NCBI GenBank assembly: GCA_963810945.1
Contig: CAWEPI010000004.1
Span: 372,001-436,000, forward strand
DNA from: JAOUEA01 sp963810945
GTDB lineage: Bacteria; Actinomycetota; UBA4738; HRBIN12
Direction of reading: 5' to 3'
Length of the DNA stretch: 64,000 bases
Of this stretch, positions 37,547 through 45,864 are shown piece by piece (position 1 is the first letter of the stretch; each line of letters starts with the position of its first letter). Both the position numbers and the translations under genes were made by a program. The notes under the pieces are model-generated. The model was not told where the DNA came from, did not search any database, and saw nothing but the letters and a program-made list of their open reading frames with translations.

Positions 37547-38695
37547 ATGGACGAGCGGTCGAGCCCCGCGCCCCGTGCCTCACGGATCCCCGAGGTTCGG
37601 TCGCGGGCGTGGGTCGGCCTCGTCGCGCTCATGCTCGCCCTGGGGGTCGGCGTGATCGACGTCGTGACCGGCCCGAGGCTGAGCATGTCGATCTTCTACC
37701 TCATCCCGGTGCTGCTCTCGACCTGGTGGGCGGGCCGCCGCGCGGGGGTCTGCGTCGCGTTGGCGTGCGCCCTGGTGTGGTCGTGCGCCGAGGTGGTCAC
37801 GGGCCTGTTGGCCGATACCAGTCCGATCCTGCTCTGGAACACCGTGGTGCGGTTCGCCGTCCTGTATGTGGTGGTCCGGATCCTCTCCTCGCTCCGCTCG
37901 GCCCTCGAGGAGCAGCAGCGCGCGACCGAGGCCGAGGCGCGGACGGCGGTGGGACTGAAGGATCTGAACGAGGTCAAGGATGCGCTCCTGCGGGCGATCT
38001 CCCACGACCTGCGGGGACCCCTCACGGCGATCCTCGGCTCCGCACAGACGCTCCAGCGCAGCGGCGAGCTGCACCTCAGCGGCGACGAGTCGGACGCGAT
38101 GCTGAGCGCCATCGCCCAGAACGCGCGCAAGCTGAACCGCACGCTCAACGACCTGGTCGATCTTGAACGGATCGGGACCGGCCACCTCGAGCTCACGCGT
38201 GAATCCGCCGACCTGCTGGGCGTCGTGCAGCGCACCGTCTCGGAGGCGGATTACCTCGACGGGCATCCCGTGCGCATCGAGGGTGCGCGCTTCGAGGCCG
38301 ATGTGGACGTGGCCAAGGTCGAGCGGATCCTGGAGAACCTGCTCCGCAACGCCGCGAAGCACACCGCGGCGGGAACCGCGATCCACGTCTGTGTCCGGCC
38401 CGCACCCGATGGTGCCGTCCTCTCCGTGGAAGACGAGGGTCCGGGCGTGCCTGAGGCGATCCGCGCGAGCATCTTCGAGCCGTTCCGTCAGGGCGCAGAC
38501 GCGCGCGCGTCGGGCTCGGGACTCGGGATCGGCCTCTCGCTCGTGGCGAAGTTCGCCGAGATGCACGGCGGCGGGGTGACGTTGCGCGACCGCCCGGGTG
38601 GGGGAACGATCTTCGAGGTGCGGCTGCCGGGGGCGCCGGGACGGCCCGAGCCCGAGCGCGCACCCCGTCACGCCGCGGCCGCCCCCGCATCCTGA
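37547..38695 (+). CDS. membrane sensor histidine kinase
   Basis: Three to four membrane segments fill residues about 21-110, including a MASE/DUF4118-like stretch (MSIFYLIPVLLSTWWAGRRA). A short coiled coil follows, then the kinase core: H153 (AISHDLRGPLTA), an N box near 267 (LENLLRNAAKH), VEDEGPGVP, and GSGLGIGLSLV. It has no sensor domain outside the membrane, so it may sense a membrane state or small molecule. No response regulator gene is adjacent. The product is 382 residues, with ATG at 37547. Confidence 0.88.
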   Translation: MDERSSPAPRASRIPEVRSRAWVGLVALMLALGVGVIDVVTGPRLSMSIFYLIPVLLSTWWAGRRAGVCVALACALVWSCAEVVTGLLADTSPILLWNTVVRFAVLYVVVRILSSLRSALEEQQRATEAEARTAVGLKDLNEVKDALLRAISHDLRGPLTAILGSAQTLQRSGELHLSGDESDAMLSAIAQNARKLNRTLNDLVDLERIGTGHLELTRESADLLGVVQRTVSEADYLDGHPVRIEGARFEADVDVAKVERILENLLRNAAKHTAAGTAIHVCVRPAPDGAVLSVEDEGPGVPEAIRASIFEPFRQGADARASGSGLGIGLSLVAKFAEMHGGGVTLRDRPGGGTIFEVRLPGAPGRPEPERAPRHAAAAPAS

Positions 38696-38713
38696 TCGCC
38701 CGACCGCCTCGGC

Positions 38714-38719
38714 TAGACT
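38714..38719 (+). promoter_or_regulatory. -10 hexamer TAGACT before the 38728 gene
   Basis: TAGACT in GGCTAGACT lies eight bases before the ATG; no ribosome binding site is seen. Confidence 0.45.
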
Positions 38720-38727
38720 CCGAGCCC

Positions 38728-39960
38728 ATGAGGGTCCTGGTGGTGGGCAGCGGGGGCGTGGGCGCGGCGTTCGCACCGATCGCCGCGCGGCGCGACTTCT
38801 ACGAGCACATCGTGTTCGCCGATCTCGACGCGGCGCGCGCGCAGCGCGTCGTCGATCGCTACGGTCACGGAAGGTTCTCCGCCGCCAGGGTGGACGCCAC
38901 CGACTCGACGCAGGTGGCCGATCTCGCGCGCGCCAGCGAGGCCGACGTGATCCTCAACGCCGCCGATCCGCGGTTCGTGATGCCCGTATTCAACGGTGCG
39001 CTGGAGGCCGGCGTCGACTACCTGGACATGGCGATGTCGCTCTCGGAACCCCACCCGGAGCGGCCGCACGAGCTCGTGGGCAAGAAGCTCGGCGACGCGC
39101 AGTTCGGGATGGCGGACCTGTGGGAGGACCGCGGCAGGCTCGCGCTGGTGGGGATCGGGATCGAGCCGGGCGCCGCGGACGTGTTCGCGAAGTACGCGGC
39201 AGAGCACCTGTTCAGCGAGGTCGACGAGGTCGGCATCCGCGACGGCGCCAACCTCGAGATCAAGGGCCATGCGTTCGCGCCGACCTTCAGCATCTGGACC
39301 ACGATCGAGGAATGCCTGAACCCGCCGGTGATCTGGGAGCGGGCACGCAGCGACGTCGACGGCGGCTGGTTCACGACCCCGCCCTTCTCCGATCCGGAGG
39401 TGTTCCCGTTCCCCGATGGGATCGGCGACGTCGAGTGCGTCAACGTCGAGCACGAGGAGGTGCTCCTCGTCCCCCGATGGATCGACTGCGAGCGCGTGAC
39501 CTTCAAGTACGGCCTGGGCGATGCGTTCATCCGGGTCCTCGAGACGCTCCACATGCTCGGCCTCGACAAGGTGGCCAAGGTGAACGTGCGGGGCGTCGAG
39601 GTCAGCCCGCGCGACGTGGTGGCGGCCGTCTTGCCCGACCCGGCGTTCCTGGGTGAGGAGATGACGGGGAAGACCTGCGCGGGGGCATGGGTGAGCGGGA
39701 CCGGGATCGACGGCAACCGCCGTGAGGTCTACCTGTACCACGTGGTGGACACCGAGCAGACGTGGGCCGAGGACGGCGCACAGGCGGTGACCTGGCAGAC
39801 GGCGATCAACCCGGTGATCGCCTTGGAGCTCCTGGCGAGCGGGGCATGGTCGGGGAGCGGGGTCCTGGGGCCGGAGGCCTTCGATCCGATCCCTTTCATG
39901 GACCTCATGGAGGCGTACGGCAGCCCCTGGGGCATGACGGAGATGACGCCCAGGGACTGA
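38728..39960 (+). CDS. saccharopine dehydrogenase-like oxidoreductase
   Basis: The 410-residue protein opens with a Rossmann loop (MRVLVVGSGGVGAAFAPIAA) and has the saccharopine dehydrogenase pattern: EADVILNAADPRFVMPVFNG, DYLDMAMS, then GIGIEPGAADVFAKYAAEHL. It is probably a soluble NAD(P)-dependent enzyme. Relatives make or break saccharopine-type linkages or act in carboxynorspermidine synthesis; the substrate is unknown. It is the second opine/saccharopine-type enzyme in the window (the other is at 23347). Confidence 0.82.
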   Translation: MRVLVVGSGGVGAAFAPIAARRDFYEHIVFADLDAARAQRVVDRYGHGRFSAARVDATDSTQVADLARASEADVILNAADPRFVMPVFNGALEAGVDYLDMAMSLSEPHPERPHELVGKKLGDAQFGMADLWEDRGRLALVGIGIEPGAADVFAKYAAEHLFSEVDEVGIRDGANLEIKGHAFAPTFSIWTTIEECLNPPVIWERARSDVDGGWFTTPPFSDPEVFPFPDGIGDVECVNVEHEEVLLVPRWIDCERVTFKYGLGDAFIRVLETLHMLGLDKVAKVNVRGVEVSPRDVVAAVLPDPAFLGEEMTGKTCAGAWVSGTGIDGNRREVYLYHVVDTEQTWAEDGAQAVTWQTAINPVIALELLASGAWSGSGVLGPEAFDPIPFMDLMEAYGSPWGMTEMTPRD

Positions 39961-39970
39961 GATCGCCGGT

Positions 39971-40414
39971 TCAGGCCCTGGCGTCCAGGACGGCTTTCAG
40001 GCCGGCCACGGCGTGGTCGCTCATCGCGTCGAGCTTCCCCTTGATGAAGGGCTCCGCCAGCCGGGCCCAGCCCTTCAACGACAGGTCGGCCTCGTAGGTC
40101 ACCACGGTGCCGCCCTCGTCCCGCGACGCGAACGAGATGGTGTCCACGCCGTGGAAGTTGCCCCCGTCGCCGACGAGCACCACGCGAGCGGGCCGCGCAA
40201 GCTCGGTGATCTCGTAGACGAGGGTCTGTTCGGTGGTGTTGAACCGCGACACCAGCTCGAACCGGCTCCCCACCTCGATCGCGCCCTCGTCCAGGCGGCG
40301 GGCGCGCGGGATCCCCGGATCCCACGCCTGCGTCGTGGAGAAGTCGGCCACGAAGTCGAAGGCTACCTCCTGCGGACAGGCGGTCTCGATCACGCGGTGC
40401 ACGCGGTGGGTCAT
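39971..40414 (-). CDS. SRPBCC-family protein
   Basis: From ATG 40414 (GGAGG upstream) the product is 147 residues, starting MTHRVHRVIETACPQEVAFD. It has the START-like order of strands and helices: DFVADFSTTQAWDPGI, a central sheet (RFELVSRFNTTEQTLVYEI) and the closing helix with AMSDHAVAGLKAVLD. Ligand unknown. A longer frame to 40465 lacks family sequence. It converges on the saccharopine-dehydrogenase-like gene, 10 bases apart. Confidence 0.75.
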   Translation of the reverse strand: MTHRVHRVIETACPQEVAFDFVADFSTTQAWDPGIPRARRLDEGAIEVGSRFELVSRFNTTEQTLVYEITELARPARVVLVGDGGNFHGVDTISFASRDEGGTVVTYEADLSLKGWARLAEPFIKGKLDAMSDHAVAGLKAVLDARA

Positions 40415-40530
40415 GCCTCCAGCGTAGGCGAGGAGCCGGCGCACGCCCGCCCCGAACCCACGCACCGATCCCTCAGGTCGGGCCGCTCGCGGGTCGATGA
40501 ACGATCCATGACCGCGCAGGAGCTTCCGTC

Positions 40531-42660
40531 ATGGTGATGGGGACCGAGGACGCCGCCGCGAGGGCGTCCGCGCTCTCACGCCTGGCCACCCTGATCGAGC
40601 CGGGCTCACTCCTGGAGGCGACCCCCGAGTGCCTCGTCGTGGCGGCGTCCGACGGGCAGATCGTCTTCGCCAACGCGCACGCCGAACGGCTCACCGGGTT
40701 CACCCGCGTGGAGCTCGTCGGCAAGCCCGTCGAGTTGCTGATCGCGAGCGAGCTGATCGAGGGCGCGCCCGGCACCCGCTTCGAGTCGATCTGCCGGCGA
40801 GCGGACGGGACCGAGGTCCCCGTGGAGGTCCACCTCGGGACGATCGACGGGCCCGAGCGCTTCATCGTGGTGACGTTGCGCGACGCGAGCGACCTCCAGG
40901 CGGGGCGGGAGGCGCGGTACGAGGCGGAGGCGAAGTACCGGGCCCTCGTGGAGCAGATCCCCGCCGTCGTCTACCTCGACCCGGTGGACGAGAACGCCGA
41001 CTCGATCTACGTGAGCCCCCAGGTCACCCAGCTCCTCGGGGTGAGTCAGGAGGCATGGCTCTCAGATCCCTACTGCTGGCGCCGCCACGTCCACACCGAG
41101 GACATCGATCGCGTCTGGGACGAGTACCTCGAGGCGTACAACGAACACACCACCTTGAACCACGAGTACCGCATGGTGCACGAGGACGGCACGGTGCGAT
41201 GGGTGCTGGAGCAGGCCTATCCCATCCGCGACGAGGACGGGAACCCCTGGTTGATCCAGGGCATCATCTTCGACATCACCGAGCGCAAGAACGCCGAGGA
41301 GCAGATCGCGTACCTCGCGTACCACGACAAACTCACGGGCCTGCCGAACCGGGCGTTCTTCGAGGAGATGCTCGAGACGGCCATCGCCCGGGCGCGTCGC
41401 CACGATCTCGCGGTGGGCGTGCTCTTCCTCGACCTCGATAACTTCAAGCTCGTGAACGACTCGCTCGGGCACCACGCCGGGGACATGCTGCTGGCGCAGC
41501 TCGCCGAGCGCCTGAGGGGCTGCACCCGGGAGACGGACCTCGTGGCGCGTCAAGGCGGCGACGAGTTCCTGCTCCTGCTCTCCGACATCGAACGGGGCGT
41601 GAACCCCTCGCTGCCCGGCACCGACATGGCGATGCTGGTCGCGGAGTCCGTGGCATCGCGCGTGCACCGTGCGATGCAGGAGCCGTTCCACCTGAACGGC
41701 ACCGAGTTCATCGCGAGCGGCTCGATCGGCATCTCGCTCTTCCCGCAGGACGCGCTCGACGCCGACACGCTCCTGAAGAACGCCGACACCGCGATGTACC
41801 AGTCCAAGAAGCTCGAGCCGGGCGGGTACGTCATCTACGCGACGGGCGGCGAGGATCCGATGGAGAAGCTCTCGTTCAGCACGCGCCTGCGTCGGGCCTC
41901 GGAACACCAGAACTGGGTCTTGCACTACCAGCCGATCCTCGACCTCTCGGACTGCCACATGATCGGCGTCGAAGCCCTGATCCGCTGGCAGGAGCCCAAC
42001 GGCGGCATCGTTCCACCGGGGGAGTTCATCCCGCTCGCCGAGGAGCTCGGCCTGATCGAGGCGATCGGCGACTGGGTGATCGACGAGATGGCCGGTCAGC
42101 AGCGCGCCTGGGCCGCCGAGGGTCTCGACCTCGAGGTCTCGTTCAACCTCTCGCCGCGTCAGCTCTGGTCGGCCCACCTCGCGGACAAGATCCTGGGCAA
42201 GCTCGGCGGGGCGTGCGTCGATCCGCACCGGGTGGTCGTCGAGATCACGGAATCGACGGCGATGGCCGACCCCGACCGCACGCAGAAGATCCTGAACGAG
42301 CTCCACGCGTGGGGCCTCACCCTCGCGATCGACGACTTCGGTACGGGGTACTCCTCGTTGGCGCGGCTGAAGCACATGCCGGTCGACATCCTGAAGATCG
42401 ACCAGGCGTTCGTGCGCGACGTGGACAAGGACCTCGGCCTCGCCGGCATGGTGCGCGCCATGATCCAGCTCGCGCAGAGCCTCGACATGACGCCGCTCGC
42501 CGAGGGCATCGAGACTTACGGCGAGTATGTGTTCCTGCGCTCGAACGGGTGCCGCCTGGCCCAGGGATTCCTCTTCTCACGACCGGTCCCGGCCGAGGAG
42601 ATCCCGGCGCTCGCGCGCCGCGAGGGCGGGCTCAAGCCGCCCGACGTCCACCTCGCCTGA
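40531..42660 (+). CDS. PAS-GGDEF-EAL cyclic-di-GMP protein
   Basis: Two PAS domains (about residues 22-125 and 135-250) precede a GGDEF domain with intact G342-G-D-E-F346 and an inhibitory site R333-E-T-D336 five residues before it. An EAL domain follows, with E481-A-L483 and DDFGTGYSSLARLKHMPVDI. All key residues for both making and breaking cyclic di-GMP appear present, so it may be bifunctional. There is no membrane segment, so it is a cytoplasmic sensor, perhaps of redox or gas through PAS. The product is 709 residues. It ends 38 bases before leuS. Confidence 0.93.
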   Translation: MVMGTEDAAARASALSRLATLIEPGSLLEATPECLVVAASDGQIVFANAHAERLTGFTRVELVGKPVELLIASELIEGAPGTRFESICRRADGTEVPVEVHLGTIDGPERFIVVTLRDASDLQAGREARYEAEAKYRALVEQIPAVVYLDPVDENADSIYVSPQVTQLLGVSQEAWLSDPYCWRRHVHTEDIDRVWDEYLEAYNEHTTLNHEYRMVHEDGTVRWVLEQAYPIRDEDGNPWLIQGIIFDITERKNAEEQIAYLAYHDKLTGLPNRAFFEEMLETAIARARRHDLAVGVLFLDLDNFKLVNDSLGHHAGDMLLAQLAERLRGCTRETDLVARQGGDEFLLLLSDIERGVNPSLPGTDMAMLVAESVASRVHRAMQEPFHLNGTEFIASGSIGISLFPQDALDADTLLKNADTAMYQSKKLEPGGYVIYATGGEDPMEKLSFSTRLRRASEHQNWVLHYQPILDLSDCHMIGVEALIRWQEPNGGIVPPGEFIPLAEELGLIEAIGDWVIDEMAGQQRAWAAEGLDLEVSFNLSPRQLWSAHLADKILGKLGGACVDPHRVVVEITESTAMADPDRTQKILNELHAWGLTLAIDDFGTGYSSLARLKHMPVDILKIDQAFVRDVDKDLGLAGMVRAMIQLAQSLDMTPLAEGIETYGEYVFLRSNGCRLAQGFLFSRPVPAEEIPALARREGGLKPPDVHLA

Positions 42661-42683
42661 GCGGGTCCCCGCACGCGGTTCGC

Positions 42684-42689
42684 TACCAT
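42684..42689 (+). promoter_or_regulatory. -10 hexamer TACCAT for leuS
   Basis: TACCAT in CGCTACCAT lies nine bases before the leuS ATG; no ribosome binding site is visible. Confidence 0.4.
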
Positions 42690-42698
42690 CTAGTCGCG

Positions 42699-45158
42699 AT
42701 GAGCCGACGATACGACGCGTCCGAGATCGAGCCGAAGTGGCAGCGGGTCTGGGAGGAGGAGGGTCTGTACCTGGCCTCCGAGGATCCCGAGGACCCCCGG
42801 CCCCGCTTCTACGCGCTCGACATGTTCCCGTACCCCTCCGGCGATCTGCACATGGGCCACGCCGAGGCCTTCAGCGGCGGCGACACCGTCGCGCGCTACA
42901 AGGCGATGACGGGGAACAACGTCCTGCATCCCATCGGCTGGGACTCCTTCGGCCTGCCGGCCGAGAACGCGGCGATCAAGCGCGGGGTCGCGCCGCAGGA
43001 GTGGACGTACGTCAACATCGAGCAGCAGGCGGCGTCGTTCAAGCGGATGGGCATGTCGTTCGACTGGACGCGGCGGCTGCTCACGAGCGACCCCGCCTAC
43101 TACCGGTGGACCCAGTGGCTCTTCACGCGGTTCTTCGAGCGCGGGTTGGCCTACCGCAAGAACTCCCCCGTGAACTGGTGTCCCAACGACAAGACCGTCC
43201 TCGCCAACGAGCAGGTGATCGCCGGCGCATGCGAGCGCTGCGGAACGATGGTCGAGCGGCGTGACCTGACGCAATGGTTCTTCAAGATCACCGACTACGC
43301 GCAGCGCCTGCTCGACGACGTGGACGAGCTGGTCGACTGGCCCGAGCGGGTCATCACGATGCAGCGGAACTGGATCGGGCGCAGCGAGGGCGCACGCGTG
43401 GTCTTCACGATCGAGGAGACAGGCGAGGAGATCCCGGTCTTCACCACCCGGCCCGACACGCTGTGGGGCGTGACGTTCTTCGTCTTCTCGGTGGAGCACC
43501 CCGCGGTGCGCCGACTCGCCGAGCTGGGCGGGACGCTGGGGGAGCTCGAGCCGCTGATCGAGACGGCGCGCGCGAACTCGCTGGCCAGCCGCGAGGAGGC
43601 CGACACGAAGGACGGCATCGCGCTGGGCGTGCATGCCGTCAATCCCGTGAACGGCGAGCGCGTCCCGTGCTTCGCGGCCCCGTACGTCCTGATGGAGTAC
43701 GGGACCGGGGCCATCATGGCGGTGCCCGCCCACGACGAGCGCGACTTCGCGTTCGCACGCCAGCACGGCCTGCCGGTGCGGGTGGTGGTCCAGCCCGAAG
43801 CCGACGCAGCGATCGATCCCGACGCGATGACCGAGGCGCTGCCCGGCGAGGGGGTGATGGTGAACAGCGGTCCGTTCGACGGTGAGCCGACGCCCGCGTC
43901 CATCGGGAAGGTGGTCGCGTGGCTGGAGGCCGAGGGACGCGGCCGCGGCGAGGTGAACTTCCGGCTCCGGGACTGGCTGCTGTCTCGCCAACGATATTGG
44001 GGCGCGCCGATCCCGATCATCCACTGCCCGACGTGCGGCGAGGTGCCGGTGCCCGACGAGGACCTGCCGGTCCGGCTGCCGGAGGATGCCGACTTCCAGC
44101 TGGGCGGCGAGTCGCCGCTCGCGCGCCACCCCACCTGGAAGCACGTGGCGTGCCCGACCTGCGGCGGTGCGGCGGAGCGGGACACGGACACGATGGATAC
44201 GTTCGTGGATTCGAGTTGGTACTACTACCGCTACTGCTCGCCGGACTACGAGGAGGGTCCGTTCCGCCCGGAGGACGTCGAGCGCTGGATGCCGGTTGGG
44301 CAGTACGTCGGCGGGGTCGAGCACGCGATCCTGCACCTGCTCTACTGCCGCTTCTTCACGAAGGTCCTGTTCGACATGGGCATGGTGGGCTTCACCGAGC
44401 CCATGCTCCGGCTGATGAACCAGGGCCAGGTGATCTACGACGGCGGCTCGATGAGCAAGTCGAAGGGCAACATCGTCGAGCCCATGCCGCTGATCGAGCG
44501 GTGGGGCGCCGACTCGATGCGCCTGATGATGCTGTTCGCCGGCCCATTCGAGGACGACATCGACTGGAAGCTCATCTCGGGTGACGATCCCAACAGGCGG
44601 CCCGGCGTCCATGCCTGGCTCGGGCGGGTCCTCTCCGCCGTGGACGAGGCGGTCGCCCGGGGCGCGGAGGTCGCCGAGCCCGAGTCCCTCGTCCGCCTCA
44701 CCCACCGGACGATCAACGGGGTGACCGAGGATCTCGATCGCTTCCGGTTCAACACGGCCATCTCCAAGCTGCAGGTGCTGACGAACGCGATGCGCTCGGC
44801 GCTCGACGGAGGCGGCGGCGCGCTCGGCGCGGCGCGGGCCCTCGCCCAGATGCTGGCGCCGTTCGCGCCGTTCGCCGCCGAGGAGTTGTGGCGGGAGGTG
44901 ATCGGGGAGGGGTCGTCGGTGCACGTATCCACGTGGCCGAAGTTCGACCCCGCCCTCGTCGTCGAGGACACCGTCACGATGGTGGTGCAGGTCGACGGGA
45001 AGGTCCGGGCCAAACTCGAGGTGGCGGCCGACATCGGCGAGGCCGCCGCGCTCGAGGCCGCCCGCGCCGCCGACGGGGTCGTCCGCGCGCTGGACGGCCG
45101 CACCGTGCACAAGGAGATCGTGCGCGCTCCCCGCCTGGTGAACTTCGTCACGAAGTAG
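42699..45158 (+). CDS. leuS: leucyl-tRNA synthetase
   Basis: This class I synthetase charges tRNA-Leu. The HIGH-type motif is H51-M-G-H54 (PYPSGDLHMGHAEAF), the KMSKS-type motif is M585-S-K-S-K589, and the LeuRS-specific FVDSSWYYYRY precedes it. The CP1 editing domain has TTRPDTLWGVTF and a GTGAIMAVPAHDERD segment. The 819-residue length is in the bacterial range. No T-box leader is seen; the gene appears to start near its own promoter. Confidence 0.97.
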   Translation: MSRRYDASEIEPKWQRVWEEEGLYLASEDPEDPRPRFYALDMFPYPSGDLHMGHAEAFSGGDTVARYKAMTGNNVLHPIGWDSFGLPAENAAIKRGVAPQEWTYVNIEQQAASFKRMGMSFDWTRRLLTSDPAYYRWTQWLFTRFFERGLAYRKNSPVNWCPNDKTVLANEQVIAGACERCGTMVERRDLTQWFFKITDYAQRLLDDVDELVDWPERVITMQRNWIGRSEGARVVFTIEETGEEIPVFTTRPDTLWGVTFFVFSVEHPAVRRLAELGGTLGELEPLIETARANSLASREEADTKDGIALGVHAVNPVNGERVPCFAAPYVLMEYGTGAIMAVPAHDERDFAFARQHGLPVRVVVQPEADAAIDPDAMTEALPGEGVMVNSGPFDGEPTPASIGKVVAWLEAEGRGRGEVNFRLRDWLLSRQRYWGAPIPIIHCPTCGEVPVPDEDLPVRLPEDADFQLGGESPLARHPTWKHVACPTCGGAAERDTDTMDTFVDSSWYYYRYCSPDYEEGPFRPEDVERWMPVGQYVGGVEHAILHLLYCRFFTKVLFDMGMVGFTEPMLRLMNQGQVIYDGGSMSKSKGNIVEPMPLIERWGADSMRLMMLFAGPFEDDIDWKLISGDDPNRRPGVHAWLGRVLSAVDEAVARGAEVAEPESLVRLTHRTINGVTEDLDRFRFNTAISKLQVLTNAMRSALDGGGGALGAARALAQMLAPFAPFAAEELWREVIGEGSSVHVSTWPKFDPALVVEDTVTMVVQVDGKVRAKLEVAADIGEAAALEAARAADGVVRALDGRTVHKEIVRAPRLVNFVTK

Positions 45159-45171
45159 GTTCCCGGATCCG

Positions 45172-45187
45172 CGTGACCCAGGTCACG
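45172..45187. promoter_or_regulatory. CRP/FNR-like palindrome upstream of comEA
   Basis: CGTGACC-CA-GGTCACG is a perfect 16-base palindrome whose core GTGA-N6-TCAC matches the CRP/FNR-family consensus half-sites. Its centre is about 42 bases before the comEA ATG. If transcription starts at or near that ATG, as the TAGCGT hexamer suggests, this is the class II activator position, and there is no good -35 element. Confidence 0.5.
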
Positions 45188-45208
45188 GTCCTGTCGAGGG
45201 TCCCTCGA

Positions 45209-45214
45209 TAGCGT
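45209..45214 (+). promoter_or_regulatory. -10 hexamer TAGCGT for comEA
   Basis: TAGCGT lies seven bases before the comEA ATG, which itself has no ribosome binding site. Confidence 0.45.
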
Positions 45215-45221
45215 CCCGCGC

Positions 45222-45864
45222 ATGGGGATCAGGGAACGGCTGGACACGCTCTCGCGCGGGGAGCTCGCGGGCCTCGTCGTGGTCCTGGTCGTCACGCTCG
45301 GGGGCGCGGGGCTGTGGTACGCGCGGTCCCTGCCCAAGCCGGTCACGCTCGCGGCGTCGCCCGCTCCGCCCGCAGCGGTCTCCGGGTCCGCCGCTGCCTC
45401 GAGCGGGAGCCCCTCGGCGGCGCCGATCATCGTCGACGTGACGGGCTGGGTGCGGAAGCCCGGGGTCTACGAGTTCGAGGCCGGCGACCGGGTCGTCGAC
45501 GCCCTGAACCGCGCGGGCGGGGCGCGGGAGGGCGCCGACCTCACGTCATTGAACCTCGCGGCGCCACTCACCGACGGCACGCAGGTCATCGTGGCGAAGG
45601 CAGGCGCCGCCCCGGCCGCCACGTCGTCCGGCTCGGGTGGGACCGGAGCCGGATCCACCGCCGGGGGCGCGGCCCTCGTCAACATCAACTACAGCGAGCG
45701 AGTCCGAGTTGGAGACGTTGAGTGGCGTCGGTCCCGTCACCGCGGCAGCGATCATCCAGTACCGCACGGAACACGGACCGTTCGCCTCGGTCGACGACCT
45801 GATGGACGTCAGCGGCATCGGCCCGGCGACGCTGGAGGAGCTCCGGCCCCAGGTCACGGTGTGA
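45222..45864 (+). CDS. comEA: ComEA, DNA-uptake helix-hairpin-helix protein, one frameshift
   Basis: ComEA binds DNA outside the membrane during transformation. The product has an N-terminal membrane anchor at about residues 15-33, a Ser/Ala/Pro linker, an SLBB domain (IIVDVTGWVRKPGVYEFEAG) and a C-terminal helix-hairpin-helix pair (LETLSGVGPVTAAAIIQYR, LMDVSGIGPATLEEL). One extra T near 45691 breaks the canonical VNINTASESELE; removal restores it and gives 213 residues. The stop overlaps the comEC GTG (GTGA). Confidence 0.92.

Noticed and set aside
42661..42698. A T-box or other leader element for leuS
   Set aside because: The gap before leuS is 38 bases and a -10-like hexamer lies nine bases before the ATG, leaving no room for a leader.
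42690..45110. An 806-residue open frame antisense to leuS
   Set aside because: Arg/His/Asp-rich translation with no family pattern; in GC-rich DNA the antisense frame of a real gene often stays open. leuS is certain.
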